Shown: in pieces, positions 1-6,703 of the stretch | Layout of the letters: every line of letters starts with the position of its first letter | Numbering within the stretch: position 1 is the first letter of the stretch | Assembly (NCBI RefSeq): GCF_014696355.1 | Contig: NZ_JACJQA010000037.1 | Location: 1 to 48,898, forward strand | DNA: 48,898 bases | Direction of reading: 5' to 3' | Source: Pseudanabaena sp. FACHB-1998 | Lineage (GTDB): Bacteria > Cyanobacteriota > Cyanobacteriia > Pseudanabaenales > Pseudanabaenaceae | Notes under the pieces: model-generated | Told to the model about the DNA's origin: nothing | The model's database searches: none | Seen by the model: the letters and a program-made list of their open reading frames with translations, nothing else | Position numbers and translations under genes: made by a program

Positions 1-100
1 AATTTGGTAAAAAATTTTGGTCTTCGTTATCCACAGGCGTATCGTCAGAATCGGGTAATTCGTCACTGGTGGGCAGATGTTTGAGATCGATTTGTAGCAT
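1..100 (-). CDS. Uma2-family endonuclease, partial (N-terminus only)
   Basis: Reading on the minus strand from an ATG at 98-100 gives 33 residues that run off the window edge, starting MLQIDLKHLPTSDELPDSDD and continuing with TPVDNEDQNFLPN. A start followed by SDELPxSDDTPVDNExQ is typical of one subgroup of cyanobacterial Uma2 (DUF820) proteins, which have a PD-(D/E)XK nuclease fold and usually about 190-250 residues. The catalytic part lies outside the window, so activity cannot be judged. It is the first of three Uma2 genes within 5.4 kb. The family call rests on the N-terminal motif alone. Confidence 0.65.
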   Translation of the reverse strand, partial: MLQIDLKHLPTSDELPDSDDTPVDNEDQNFLPN

Positions 101-152
101 TAGCTAACCCCAATTGTGTCCTAGCTATCTAGTGGGTATTATAGGCGATCGC

Positions 153-464
153 TTATTGCCAACTAGTGATGATATCTTCTTTTTTGATACCAGCTTCGAT
201 GAGTGTATTAACCAATCCTTCTTCAAAGTTGTCTTCTTCGATGATGACTTGGCGATCGCTATTCTCTTTTTCGATAAGTCGCGCATGAAATAGAACAAAG
301 TCCATCCATTTTTGTTTGTCAAAACCTGTGGCAAGAACAACGAATTGACCAGATTCAAGATCGCAAACTGGATAAAGCCTGATTGCTTGTAGTCTTGGTT
401 GATGAACAGTAGCGTCATAGACTACATTTTTGAGGATTTGTGAATAGTCTAGCAATTTAGACAT
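153..464 (-). CDS. XisI-like protein (fdxN element excision controlling factor family)
   Basis: This 103-residue protein has the size and layout of the cyanobacterial XisI family (usually ~110 residues). It has an N-terminal helix (MSKLLDYSQILKNVV), a middle beta region around FVVLATGF, and a C-terminal EEGLVNTLIEAGIKKEDII segment that resembles the TEEGIAxxLxxAGIPKEDIVL end of XisI. In Anabaena XisI acts with XisH in control of fdxN element excision, but most family members sit in gene-flux regions with no such element. No xisH is visible here. The start (462-464) overlaps the end of the PIN gene by 8 bp and follows a strong GGAGAGAG ribosome site, so the two are probably co-translated. Identity to true XisI is weak and the role is unknown. 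Confidence 0.55.
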   Translation of the reverse strand: MSKLLDYSQILKNVVYDATVHQPRLQAIRLYPVCDLESGQFVVLATGFDKQKWMDFVLFHARLIEKENSDRQVIIEEDNFEEGLVNTLIEAGIKKEDIITSWQ

Positions 465-882
465 TTCTCTCTCCTTGAAATAAGATCAGAAAACCTTCTT
501 GGGTAAAGTGCTTATCGTGGGTCAAAATCTCTGTGATTTTGAGACGATCCATGATAATCATTGACATACAATCAGTAAGGCTATAGCCCTTGTCAAGACG
601 ATTGGCATAAAGATCTAGTCCTTCAATAAAGACTTCTCTGGTATGGGTTATGACTTGAATATTTTTGTTTCTGAGAATCTCTCTAGTTCTTTGAGAAACT
701 CCTAAGCGCATTTCTGAACCAAATTGGGCGTAGTAGTTGAGCAATTCATTGAGTACTGCGTCAGAAGTTACGAGTTTTACTCCTTTTAGTTGCTGACTGA
801 AGTTGACAACTTGCTGATGCCATTGATCGCGCTGATTACATAATGCAATCCAGTAAAAAGTATCGACAAAAATTTGTTTCAT
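457..882 (-). CDS. PIN-domain ribonuclease toxin (VapC-like)
   Basis: A 141-residue single-domain PIN protein of normal family length. The acidic residues expected to hold the catalytic metal are visible: an early Asp in IFVDTFYW (about residue 7), a Glu in AVLNELLNYY (about 46), an Asp in SLTDCMSMI (about 104) and an Asp in THDKHF near the end. VapC-like toxins are RNases that cut tRNA, rRNA or mRNA and are neutralised by the product of the gene just upstream. Here the upstream gene (885-1277) ends 2 bp before this start and looks like an antitoxin, so the pair reads as a type II toxin-antitoxin module. The XisI-like gene follows in the same transcript. Confidence 0.8.
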   Translation of the reverse strand: MKQIFVDTFYWIALCNQRDQWHQQVVNFSQQLKGVKLVTSDAVLNELLNYYAQFGSEMRLGVSQRTREILRNKNIQVITHTREVFIEGLDLYANRLDKGYSLTDCMSMIIMDRLKITEILTHDKHFTQEGFLILFQGERNV

Positions 883-884
883 AT

Positions 885-1277
885 TTATATCGATCGCTTG
901 GGTGAACCGTACAAATAATGATCGTGATTAGCGGCTCCATCGGTGGGTAAGCGATCAAGAATCTCTGGAGAGAGAGATTGAGCAAAAATTGTAAAACTTT
1001 CCCAAATAGGAATTTCTGTATCTATTTCTTGGGTTGATGAGTTAACTTGTGATGCTAACAAATCTTGATTCTTAGAGATTGATAGTAAATTAAGTAACTC
1101 TTGGGCTGTTGTATCAAGGATACGGGCAAGGGTAAATATAGACACTTGGGGCTGATTGTCTAAGGTAATGATGCCGCTAGGCTGTTCATTTTGTAGCCAT
1201 GCTAGAAAATGATCTGGGGTTGTGCCTAATACTTCGGCTGAGGTTTGTAAATCAAGGGTTAGTTTTGTCATAGCCAT
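885..1277 (-). CDS. Putative antitoxin of the PIN toxin
   Basis: A 130-residue protein placed directly upstream of the PIN gene, as expected for a VapB-type antitoxin. The N-terminal ~65 residues hold two helix-turn-helix-like segments (TSAEVLGTTPDHFLAWL and SIFTLARILDTTAQELLNLL), each resembling the first helices of an XRE or MerR fold and likely to bind DNA. The last 20 residues, LPTDGAANHDHYLYGSPKRS, match a C-terminal tail I associate with cyanobacterial proteins paired with PIN toxins, and may be the toxin-binding arm. A second ATG lies two codons in (1269-1271). The antitoxin role is inferred from position and tail; the exact family was not identified. Confidence 0.6.
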   Translation of the reverse strand: MAMTKLTLDLQTSAEVLGTTPDHFLAWLQNEQPSGIITLDNQPQVSIFTLARILDTTAQELLNLLSISKNQDLLASQVNSSTQEIDTEIPIWESFTIFAQSLSPEILDRLPTDGAANHDHYLYGSPKRSI

Positions 1278-1294
1278 TGTGTATATGCCAATAA

Positions 1295-2932
1295 TTAAGT
1301 ATCAAACAATTCTGGTTGTGAGACAACTACGCTTTCTTTTTCGGCGCGTTTGAAGGTGATGTCGCCGAGGCTGAGATCGAGATATTGAGGTTTTTTAGCT
1401 CCTGAAAGTAGGTCTTCAATGGTGAAAATTTGGACGCGGGGATAGTCTTTGCCGTTGGCGGCGCGATAAAATCCTGCTTTAGTTGCTTCAGTGATCATGG
1501 CTTTGGTGGGTTCGGCTAGGGTGACAAAAAATCCAAGATCGGCTTTGTTGGTAGACATTGTACCGATGAGATCGCGCACCATTGATACACTCACATTATC
1601 GCCGCCTTTGACTGAGACGATGATTTTACGTTTAATGTCGCGTTTGTTTTCGTCAAGGTCTGAGATATAGCGCAAACCGTCAATGCCGCCATCTGCACCT
1701 TTCTTTTTGCCTTGATAGGGTGGTACTTTGACGAGGGAACAAGCCCACCACTGAAATTGATATTTGTCGCGTTTGGCGAGGTTTTGGGCGCTGGCAAAGT
1801 CTTTGGGTGTGCCGAATACTTCAAATTCTATTTGTGGGAATGCAGATATGAGGCGGATTTCGATGAGGGAAATGGCGAGATGGGTAATGTCAATGCCAAT
1901 CCAGTTACGGTTTAGTTTTTGGGCGGCATGAAGGGCTGTGCCACATCCACAAAAAGGATCGAGAACGATATCGCCTTCGTTAGAACTTGCTTGGAGAATT
2001 CTTTCTAGAAGTGCTAGAGGTTTTTGAGTTGGATAGCCTAATCGTTCTGAGGATAGGTTATGAAGAGGACGTAGATCACCCCATATATCTTGCAACGGAA
2101 TCCCTGCTAAATCATCTGGATACTGTTTTAATCTGGGCATACCATCTTTTTTCTTAGGAAAATGGATTCTACCTTGTGCTACAAATTCGTCAAGAGTTGA
2201 TGGTACATAAGCCCAATGACGACCTTTAGCCGTAACATCAATGCCTCTCCAAGTCTTACCGCTTTCACCCGCACTTACACCTGCGCCAGTTAGATCCATT
2301 CTTTTATAACGTTTCCCATTCTCATCAACGGAATCAAAAAATGTATTGATATATTCCTCTGTAAATCCTGTGTACTGTTGATTCCACAGAAATTTAGAAG
2401 ACTTTGAGTAGAATAGAATTATGTCATGAACGCAACCATAACGCTTTGCGCTACTATGAGCGCTTGTTCGTTTCCAAGTAATTTCATTACGATAATTTTG
2501 AATCCCAAAAATAGAATCAAGGATAATTTTCAAATAATGGCTTGCTGTTGGATCGCAGTGTAAATAGAGACTTCCTGTAGGTTTGAGAACACGATGAAGC
2601 TCGACTAAACGAATTGCCATCATCACCAAATAAGCCGACAGATCGTTATGCCCTAAACGCCGCACCAACAAATCTAATAACTCCGCCAAATCCCCATTCA
2701 CCTCATACAAAGCTTGCAAAGTTCGCGCCGACTCATCGCTCCAATGCCAAGTATCTTCAAACGCTGTAATCTGAGCTTGTGGTGGCGCATCCCCCGACTT
2801 ACGACCGCCAAAAATCACATTATAATCAGCATTCGAGTTGAACGGTGGATCGAGATAAACCAAATCAACGCTTTCTGAGTTAATGCTCTCCCGCAAAACC
2901 TGCAAATTATCCCCAAAATATAAGCGCTTCAT
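1295..2932 (-). CDS. Beta-class DNA (adenine-N6) methyltransferase fused to a Mrr-like restriction nuclease domain
   Basis: A 545-residue restriction-modification fusion. Motif IV (DPPF) lies near residue 28 and the SAM-binding motif I (LDPFCGCGTAL) near residue 330, so the order is IV-target recognition-I, the beta class typical of type III and some type II adenine methyltransferases. After ~residue 390 comes a PD-(D/E)XK domain of the Mrr type: KKGADGGIDG supplies the Asp and IIVSVKGG the Lys, with Ser where Glu or Gln is usual. One polypeptide could therefore both modify and cut. An ATG at 2930-2932 is preferred to the TTG one codon upstream. Its ends are nearly identical at DNA level to the gene at 5370-6611, but the region between motifs IV and I differs, implying a different target sequence. 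Confidence 0.87.
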   Translation of the reverse strand: MKRLYFGDNLQVLRESINSESVDLVYLDPPFNSNADYNVIFGGRKSGDAPPQAQITAFEDTWHWSDESARTLQALYEVNGDLAELLDLLVRRLGHNDLSAYLVMMAIRLVELHRVLKPTGSLYLHCDPTASHYLKIILDSIFGIQNYRNEITWKRTSAHSSAKRYGCVHDIILFYSKSSKFLWNQQYTGFTEEYINTFFDSVDENGKRYKRMDLTGAGVSAGESGKTWRGIDVTAKGRHWAYVPSTLDEFVAQGRIHFPKKKDGMPRLKQYPDDLAGIPLQDIWGDLRPLHNLSSERLGYPTQKPLALLERILQASSNEGDIVLDPFCGCGTALHAAQKLNRNWIGIDITHLAISLIEIRLISAFPQIEFEVFGTPKDFASAQNLAKRDKYQFQWWACSLVKVPPYQGKKKGADGGIDGLRYISDLDENKRDIKRKIIVSVKGGDNVSVSMVRDLIGTMSTNKADLGFFVTLAEPTKAMITEATKAGFYRAANGKDYPRVQIFTIEDLLSGAKKPQYLDLSLGDITFKRAEKESVVVSQPELFDT

Positions 2933-2940
2933 CAAATTCT

Positions 2941-2971
2941 AGTTAATTCTCATTTTTTATGACTATAACTT
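2941..2971 (-). promoter_or_regulatory. Conserved leader shared with the second methyltransferase
   Basis: The DNA just upstream of this methyltransferase (2941-2971) and of its paralogue (6616-6647) is nearly the same: an AGTTA-AGTCAT-AAAATGAGAATTA block in minus-strand reading, with a few changes and one indel. The duplication therefore included the expression signals, so both genes probably share control. No certain -35/-10 pair can be assigned by eye. Confidence 0.45.
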
Positions 2972-3112
2972 GAAAATACTCAAAAATAAAAGTAAATGAC
3001 AAGAATATTTATTGATTCTAATTGAGGATTTTAGCTATTCATCAGATCACAACTTTGCTAATAAATCTACCAAACAAGTAAAATAAGAACATCACGAAAA
3101 ATGTAGGTTTTT

Positions 3113-3733
3113 ATGGCATACAGTGACTTCACCTTTAGCAAAGTCAGAGAAGCTTTTCAGCTAACCATTGACGAAAAGACAAATCTTTTTGCAAATATAG
3201 CTAAAGTTACTCCTTCCCAAATCTTGACGACACTGCTTCAAGAAAATCTATCTTTTGCGATCGCAGTTGGCACTGAGAAAGCGCGATCAGAATTTATTAT
3301 TGCTCAGGTTTTAAGTGAAGTTCGCCGCCAACTAAACTATAAGATTTCATTGTTTTCTGGCTCAGAGTTTACGGTTGATCGCGATCGCGGATTGACAGGA
3401 TTTTGCGATTTTTTGTTGAGTAGTTCTGAAGAACAATTGGAAATCACGGCTCCTGTAGTGATTATTATTGAGGCAAAGCGAGAAGATATTTTTGGTGGTG
3501 TCGGTCAATGTATTGCGGCGATGGTGGCGGCTCAAATCTTTAACGAACAGCACCATAATCAAATTCCAATTATTTATGGGGTCGTTACTAGTGGCACGAA
3601 TTGGCGGTTTATTAAGCTAGAAAAAAATTTAGTCCAGATTGATGCGATCGAATACTACATTAGTGAAGTGGATAAGATTTTAGGAATATTATTAGAACCA
3701 TTGCGATCGGTTTCTCAGCTTGTAAGTGTTTAA
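3113..3733 (+). CDS. Conserved hypothetical protein with a possible PD-(D/E)XK nuclease core
   Basis: A 206-residue soluble protein. The N-terminal third is helical. The centre has GLTGFCDFLL followed ~20 residues on by VVIIIEAKREDIFGGVGQC; an Asp, then E-x-K at the end of a hydrophobic strand, is the usual shape of a PD-(D/E)XK nuclease core (as in Holliday-junction resolvases and many restriction enzymes). The GQC/AAMVAAQIF helix after the strand fits the conserved helix of that fold. Proteins of this sort are frequent in cyanobacterial genomes without known function. It stands alone on the plus strand between two minus-strand defence genes and is preceded by 180 bp of AT-rich DNA. The nuclease idea is inferred from motif spacing only. 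Confidence 0.55.
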   Translation: MAYSDFTFSKVREAFQLTIDEKTNLFANIAKVTPSQILTTLLQENLSFAIAVGTEKARSEFIIAQVLSEVRRQLNYKISLFSGSEFTVDRDRGLTGFCDFLLSSSEEQLEITAPVVIIIEAKREDIFGGVGQCIAAMVAAQIFNEQHHNQIPIIYGVVTSGTNWRFIKLEKNLVQIDAIEYYISEVDKILGILLEPLRSVSQLVSV

Positions 3734-3756
3734 ATGTCTGTAAGCAGTAATTTTAG

Positions 3757-4338
3757 CTAAAAACTAACATCTTCATAAAGATCTGTAAATTTCCCTTTAA
3801 AGTTGATGCTTGTCAATTGAAAATCCTCTATTTCTCCAGAATATGTCTCTAAAAACCATCGTCCCCCTTCTTTCCGAAAACAATCAAGGCGTTGACGTTT
3901 GGTGTTGACTAGGACATATTCCTCTAGAGTTTCTATTTGTTGATAATCAGCAAATTTATCACCGCGATCAAAACCTTCAGTAGACTTTGATAGAACTTCA
4001 ATAATTAGTTTTGGGAACTGTTTGTAGATTTGAGTTTGGATATCTCTAGGATCGCAAGTTACTATTAAATCAGGATAATAGAACCGTCTTAGATTTTCGA
4101 TCTTGGCTTTCATGTCAGAGAAATAAACGCGACAGCCTCTTCCTCTCAAATGGTTACGAATGAGAGTAAAAGCATTTCCTGTAATCGTAACGTGAGCATC
4201 AGTTGCACCTGCCATTGCCTGAGAACCATGTAACTCATACACATATCCATCGATATATTCATGTTTAACATCGCTTTGCTCCTCCATTGCGAGATATTCG
4301 TCTGGAGTTATGTAATCAAATTTTGGTGTGGCGATCAT
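3757..4338 (-). CDS. Uma2-family (DUF820) endonuclease
   Basis: A full-length 193-residue Uma2 protein. Family hallmarks are all present: the N-terminal YITPDEYLAMEEQSDVKHEY segment ending in an acidic patch, GYVYELHGS with a nearby AMAGATDAHVTI helix, the YYPDLIVTCD strand carrying the catalytic Asp, and PKLIIEVLSKSTEGFDRGDK with the second acidic residue and Lys. The fold is PD-(D/E)XK and activity on DNA is assumed, although few members have been tested. These proteins are highly amplified in cyanobacteria and often cluster in unstable regions, as here. It is convergent with the gene at 3113-3733, with 23 bp between stops. Confidence 0.85.
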   Translation of the reverse strand: MIATPKFDYITPDEYLAMEEQSDVKHEYIDGYVYELHGSQAMAGATDAHVTITGNAFTLIRNHLRGRGCRVYFSDMKAKIENLRRFYYPDLIVTCDPRDIQTQIYKQFPKLIIEVLSKSTEGFDRGDKFADYQQIETLEEYVLVNTKRQRLDCFRKEGGRWFLETYSGEIEDFQLTSINFKGKFTDLYEDVSF

Positions 4339-4383
4339 ATTCGTTAGTTATAGCTTTTGGTTAGTTATCTGAAAATAATTAAA

Positions 4384-4476
4384 TTAGGGGGGCATAGTGC
4401 GATCGCCATATAGTTCTTGTAACTCTTGCTTGAGTTCGTTGAGTATTGGCTTAATGTTAGTTAGGGTAATAGTCAT
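4384..4476 (-). pseudogene. Remnant of an MNT-type nucleotidyltransferase (N-terminus only)
   Basis: A 30-codon reading frame starts at 4474-4476 and ends TAA at 4384. It begins MTITLTNIKPILNELKQELQ and continues with ELYGDR. That is the usual beginning of small MNT/KNTase-fold nucleotidyltransferases, which then continue with a G-S-x-A-R-G motif. Here the frame ends just after GDR in TMPP, so the catalytic motif is missing. Such proteins are normally ~100 residues and act as antitoxins (MntA-type) of HEPN RNases. It overlaps the end of the type IIG remnant by 4 bp, showing that two unrelated broken genes have been joined. Confidence 0.5.
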
Positions 4477-4685
4477 GAGAGATGTCCAACTCCTAAAACC
4501 ACCTGTCCAATCCAAAAATCTGGCGCACCGCAAGCAATCCACTTCGGTTTATTCACCGCCAAAATGTCCTTACCAAAAGACTCAAGCAATCTCTTCAACG
4601 CAGGACGATAGGTATGCTCTATTGCAATTCCCTTTTGATAAATCTGCGTCACATCTTGTAAATAAGCTTGAATTTGATTGGTCAT
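4473..4685 (-). pseudogene. N-terminal fragment of a type IIG-like restriction enzyme/N6 methylase
   Basis: A 70-residue frame beginning MTNQIQAYLQDVTQIYQKG and continuing through EHTYRPALKRLLESFG to IACGAPDFWIG. The EHTYRPALKxLLE...GAPDF pattern is the start of large (~1000-residue) type IIG/Eco57I-like restriction-modification proteins; GAPDF carries the nuclease Asp and should be followed by an E-x-K strand. Here the sequence leaves the family pattern right after PDF and stops, so nuclease, methylase and specificity parts are all lost. It is best treated as a decayed relic in the island. Confidence 0.6.
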
Positions 4686-4837
4686 TATTTTTAGAGATTG
4701 GCTAATTTTAGGATAGCAGATAAAATCCTGATGCTTTTAGCTCTAATATCTTTCTAGTCTGGCAAATCCTTTCGTGAATAGGATTAGGACTAATGTTAGA
4801 ATCACCATCATGGTCAATTTTTAGGAGGCGATCGCAT

Positions 4838-5410
4838 ATGGCTTTAGCAGCTACTAAGCGATACACCGCATCAGAATATTTAGCTCTAGAGGACAAAGCA
4901 GAATTTAAGAGTGAATTTATTAACGGAGAAATTATCTCGATGGCAGGAGCTTCCGCAAATCACAATAAAATTGCCTTAAATTTGTGTCGGTTATTACCTC
5001 TAGCAATTGGCGATCAAATCTATGAGATATTCATGAGCGATATACGGCTATGGATTCCTGCATATAATCGTTATACTTATCCAGATGTGATGGTTGTCGC
5101 AGAGGAACCAGTTTTTGTTGACCAAAGACAAATGGAAGTTACTAATCCCTGTTTAATTGTGGAGATTTTATCTAGTTCTACCCAAGCCTATGATCATGAT
5201 AGTAAATTCCGTCAATATCGCTCTATTCCTAGTTTTCAAGAATATATTTTGGTTTATCAAAATGGCTATGAAGTTGATCACTATGTGAAGGAATCAGAGG
5301 ATAGATGGGTCTTGACAACCCATCAGGGAGAAGCATCTGTGATTAAGTTGGTATCTATCCAGTTAGAAATTAGGCTAATAGATTTGTATAAGCATGTGAA
5401 GTTTGATTGA
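4838..5410 (+). CDS. Uma2-family (DUF820) endonuclease
   Basis: A 190-residue Uma2 protein beginning at an ATG 9 bp after a strong AGGAGG ribosome site (4823-4828); the longer frame from 4793 lacks such a site. Recognisable parts are YTASEYLALEDKAEFKSEF, the NGEIISMAGASANHNKIAL segment, the YTYPDVMVVAEEP strand with the catalytic Asp and NPCLIVEILSSSTQAYDHDS with the second acidic residue. The 3' end overlaps the convergent methyltransferase gene (5370-6611) by 41 bp. That is where the methyltransferase lost its C-terminal domain, so arrival of this gene may have caused the truncation. Confidence 0.85.
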   Translation: MALAATKRYTASEYLALEDKAEFKSEFINGEIISMAGASANHNKIALNLCRLLPLAIGDQIYEIFMSDIRLWIPAYNRYTYPDVMVVAEEPVFVDQRQMEVTNPCLIVEILSSSTQAYDHDSKFRQYRSIPSFQEYILVYQNGYEVDHYVKESEDRWVLTTHQGEASVIKLVSIQLEIRLIDLYKHVKFD

Positions 5411-6611
5411 TCAATGATTTTACGCTTGATGGTGTGCCGAATACTTCAAATTCTATTTGAGGAAATGCGGAGATGAGGCGGATTTCGATAAGGGAAATGG
5501 CGAGATTAGTAATGTCAATGCCAATCCAGTTACGGTTTAGTTTTTGGGCAGCATGAAGGGCTGTGCCGCATCCACAAAATGGATCGAGAACGATATCGCC
5601 TTCGTTAGAACTTGCTTGAATAATTCTTTCTAAAAGTGCTAAAGGTTTTTGGGTGGGATATCCTAAACGTTCAGTATCAGTCGCTCTTAGTGGACTAATA
5701 TCAGTCCAATTATCTCCTAGTACAGAACCTTTCTGTTCATCAAGATAGCGTTTTAGCATGATCCTTCCTGAAGGACTTTTAGGATATAAAAGTTTCCCTT
5801 CGTTATCTAGCTTTTCCATTGTTTTAAAAGAATATCGCCATCCTTTGAGAGGATATGGATAACCCTTATAGTCATACATCAAGTTTGGTCTGGGATTAGG
5901 GCTAGTCATATCCCCAGTATTAAATCTCCTTGCTCCTTCTGGAATCAACTGAAACTCAATCTCTTCTTTAGTCATTTTACGAGTAGTTCCATCAGGGAGA
6001 TCAAGATATAAATACCAATCTTTTAATATTCTTGCCGAATGCTCGGTATATTGAGTGTTAAAAGTAACTTTTTGCGACTTGACGTAGAACAGAATATGGT
6101 CACTGATTGCTGAATATTGATGCTTTGCGTCATTATGGGTGTCACTTCTTTTCCAAGTTATATGACTACGATAATTAACTTCGCCAAAAATAGAATCTAA
6201 AATAATTTTCAAATAATGGCTTGCTGTTGGATCGCAATGTAAATATAGACTGCCTGTAGGTTTGAGAACCCGATGAAGCTCGACTAGACGAATTGCCATC
6301 ATTACCAAATAAGCCGATAGATCGTTATGCCTCAAATGCCGCACCAACAAATCCAATAACTCCGCCAAATCCCCATTCACATCATGCAAAGCTTGCAAAG
6401 TTCTTGCTGACTGATCGCTCCAATACCATCTATCCTCAAAAGCCTTAATCTGTAACTGTGGTGAAGCATCCCCCAACTTGCACCCATCCAAAATTACGTT
6501 ATAGTCCGCATTCGAGTTAAAGGGAGGATCAAGATAAACCAAATCAATGCTTTCCGAATTAATGCTCTCCCGCAAAACCTGTAAATTATCTCCAAAATAT
6601 AGACGATTCAT
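5370..6611 (-). CDS. Beta-class DNA (adenine-N6) methyltransferase, nuclease domain lost
   Basis: A 413-residue paralogue of the fusion at 1295-2932. Motif IV (DPPF, near residue 28) and motif I (LDPFCGCGTAL) are intact, so methylation should still work. The ~180 residues between them differ almost completely from the paralogue, while the flanks are nearly identical in DNA, which points to swapping of the target-recognition region. Shared sequence stops abruptly at FEVFGTP; the paralogue goes on into a Mrr-like nuclease but here an unrelated tail SSVKSLINQTSHAYTNLLA ends the protein. The stop lies inside the convergent Uma2 gene. It may now be a solitary methyltransferase, protecting a second site or acting epigenetically. 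Confidence 0.85.
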   Translation of the reverse strand: MNRLYFGDNLQVLRESINSESIDLVYLDPPFNSNADYNVILDGCKLGDASPQLQIKAFEDRWYWSDQSARTLQALHDVNGDLAELLDLLVRHLRHNDLSAYLVMMAIRLVELHRVLKPTGSLYLHCDPTASHYLKIILDSIFGEVNYRSHITWKRSDTHNDAKHQYSAISDHILFYVKSQKVTFNTQYTEHSARILKDWYLYLDLPDGTTRKMTKEEIEFQLIPEGARRFNTGDMTSPNPRPNLMYDYKGYPYPLKGWRYSFKTMEKLDNEGKLLYPKSPSGRIMLKRYLDEQKGSVLGDNWTDISPLRATDTERLGYPTQKPLALLERIIQASSNEGDIVLDPFCGCGTALHAAQKLNRNWIGIDITNLAISLIEIRLISAFPQIEFEVFGTPSSVKSLINQTSHAYTNLLA

Positions 6612-6703
6612 TTCTAATTAATTCTCATTTTTATATGACTGTAACTCGATAGATGTAGCGCGGGGTTAGCCCGCACCACCTCTATCTGAAACCCAGCAAA
6701 TAC

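Noticed and set aside
153-464. Evidence of an fdxN-type excision element because of the XisI-like gene
   Set aside because: No xisH, xisF or interrupted nif gene is present; the family is widespread in cyanobacteria apart from that element.
4397-4705. 102-codon plus-strand frame over the two gene remnants
   Set aside because: It is antisense to two fragments with recognisable protein motifs and has a low-complexity, non-conserved-looking product.
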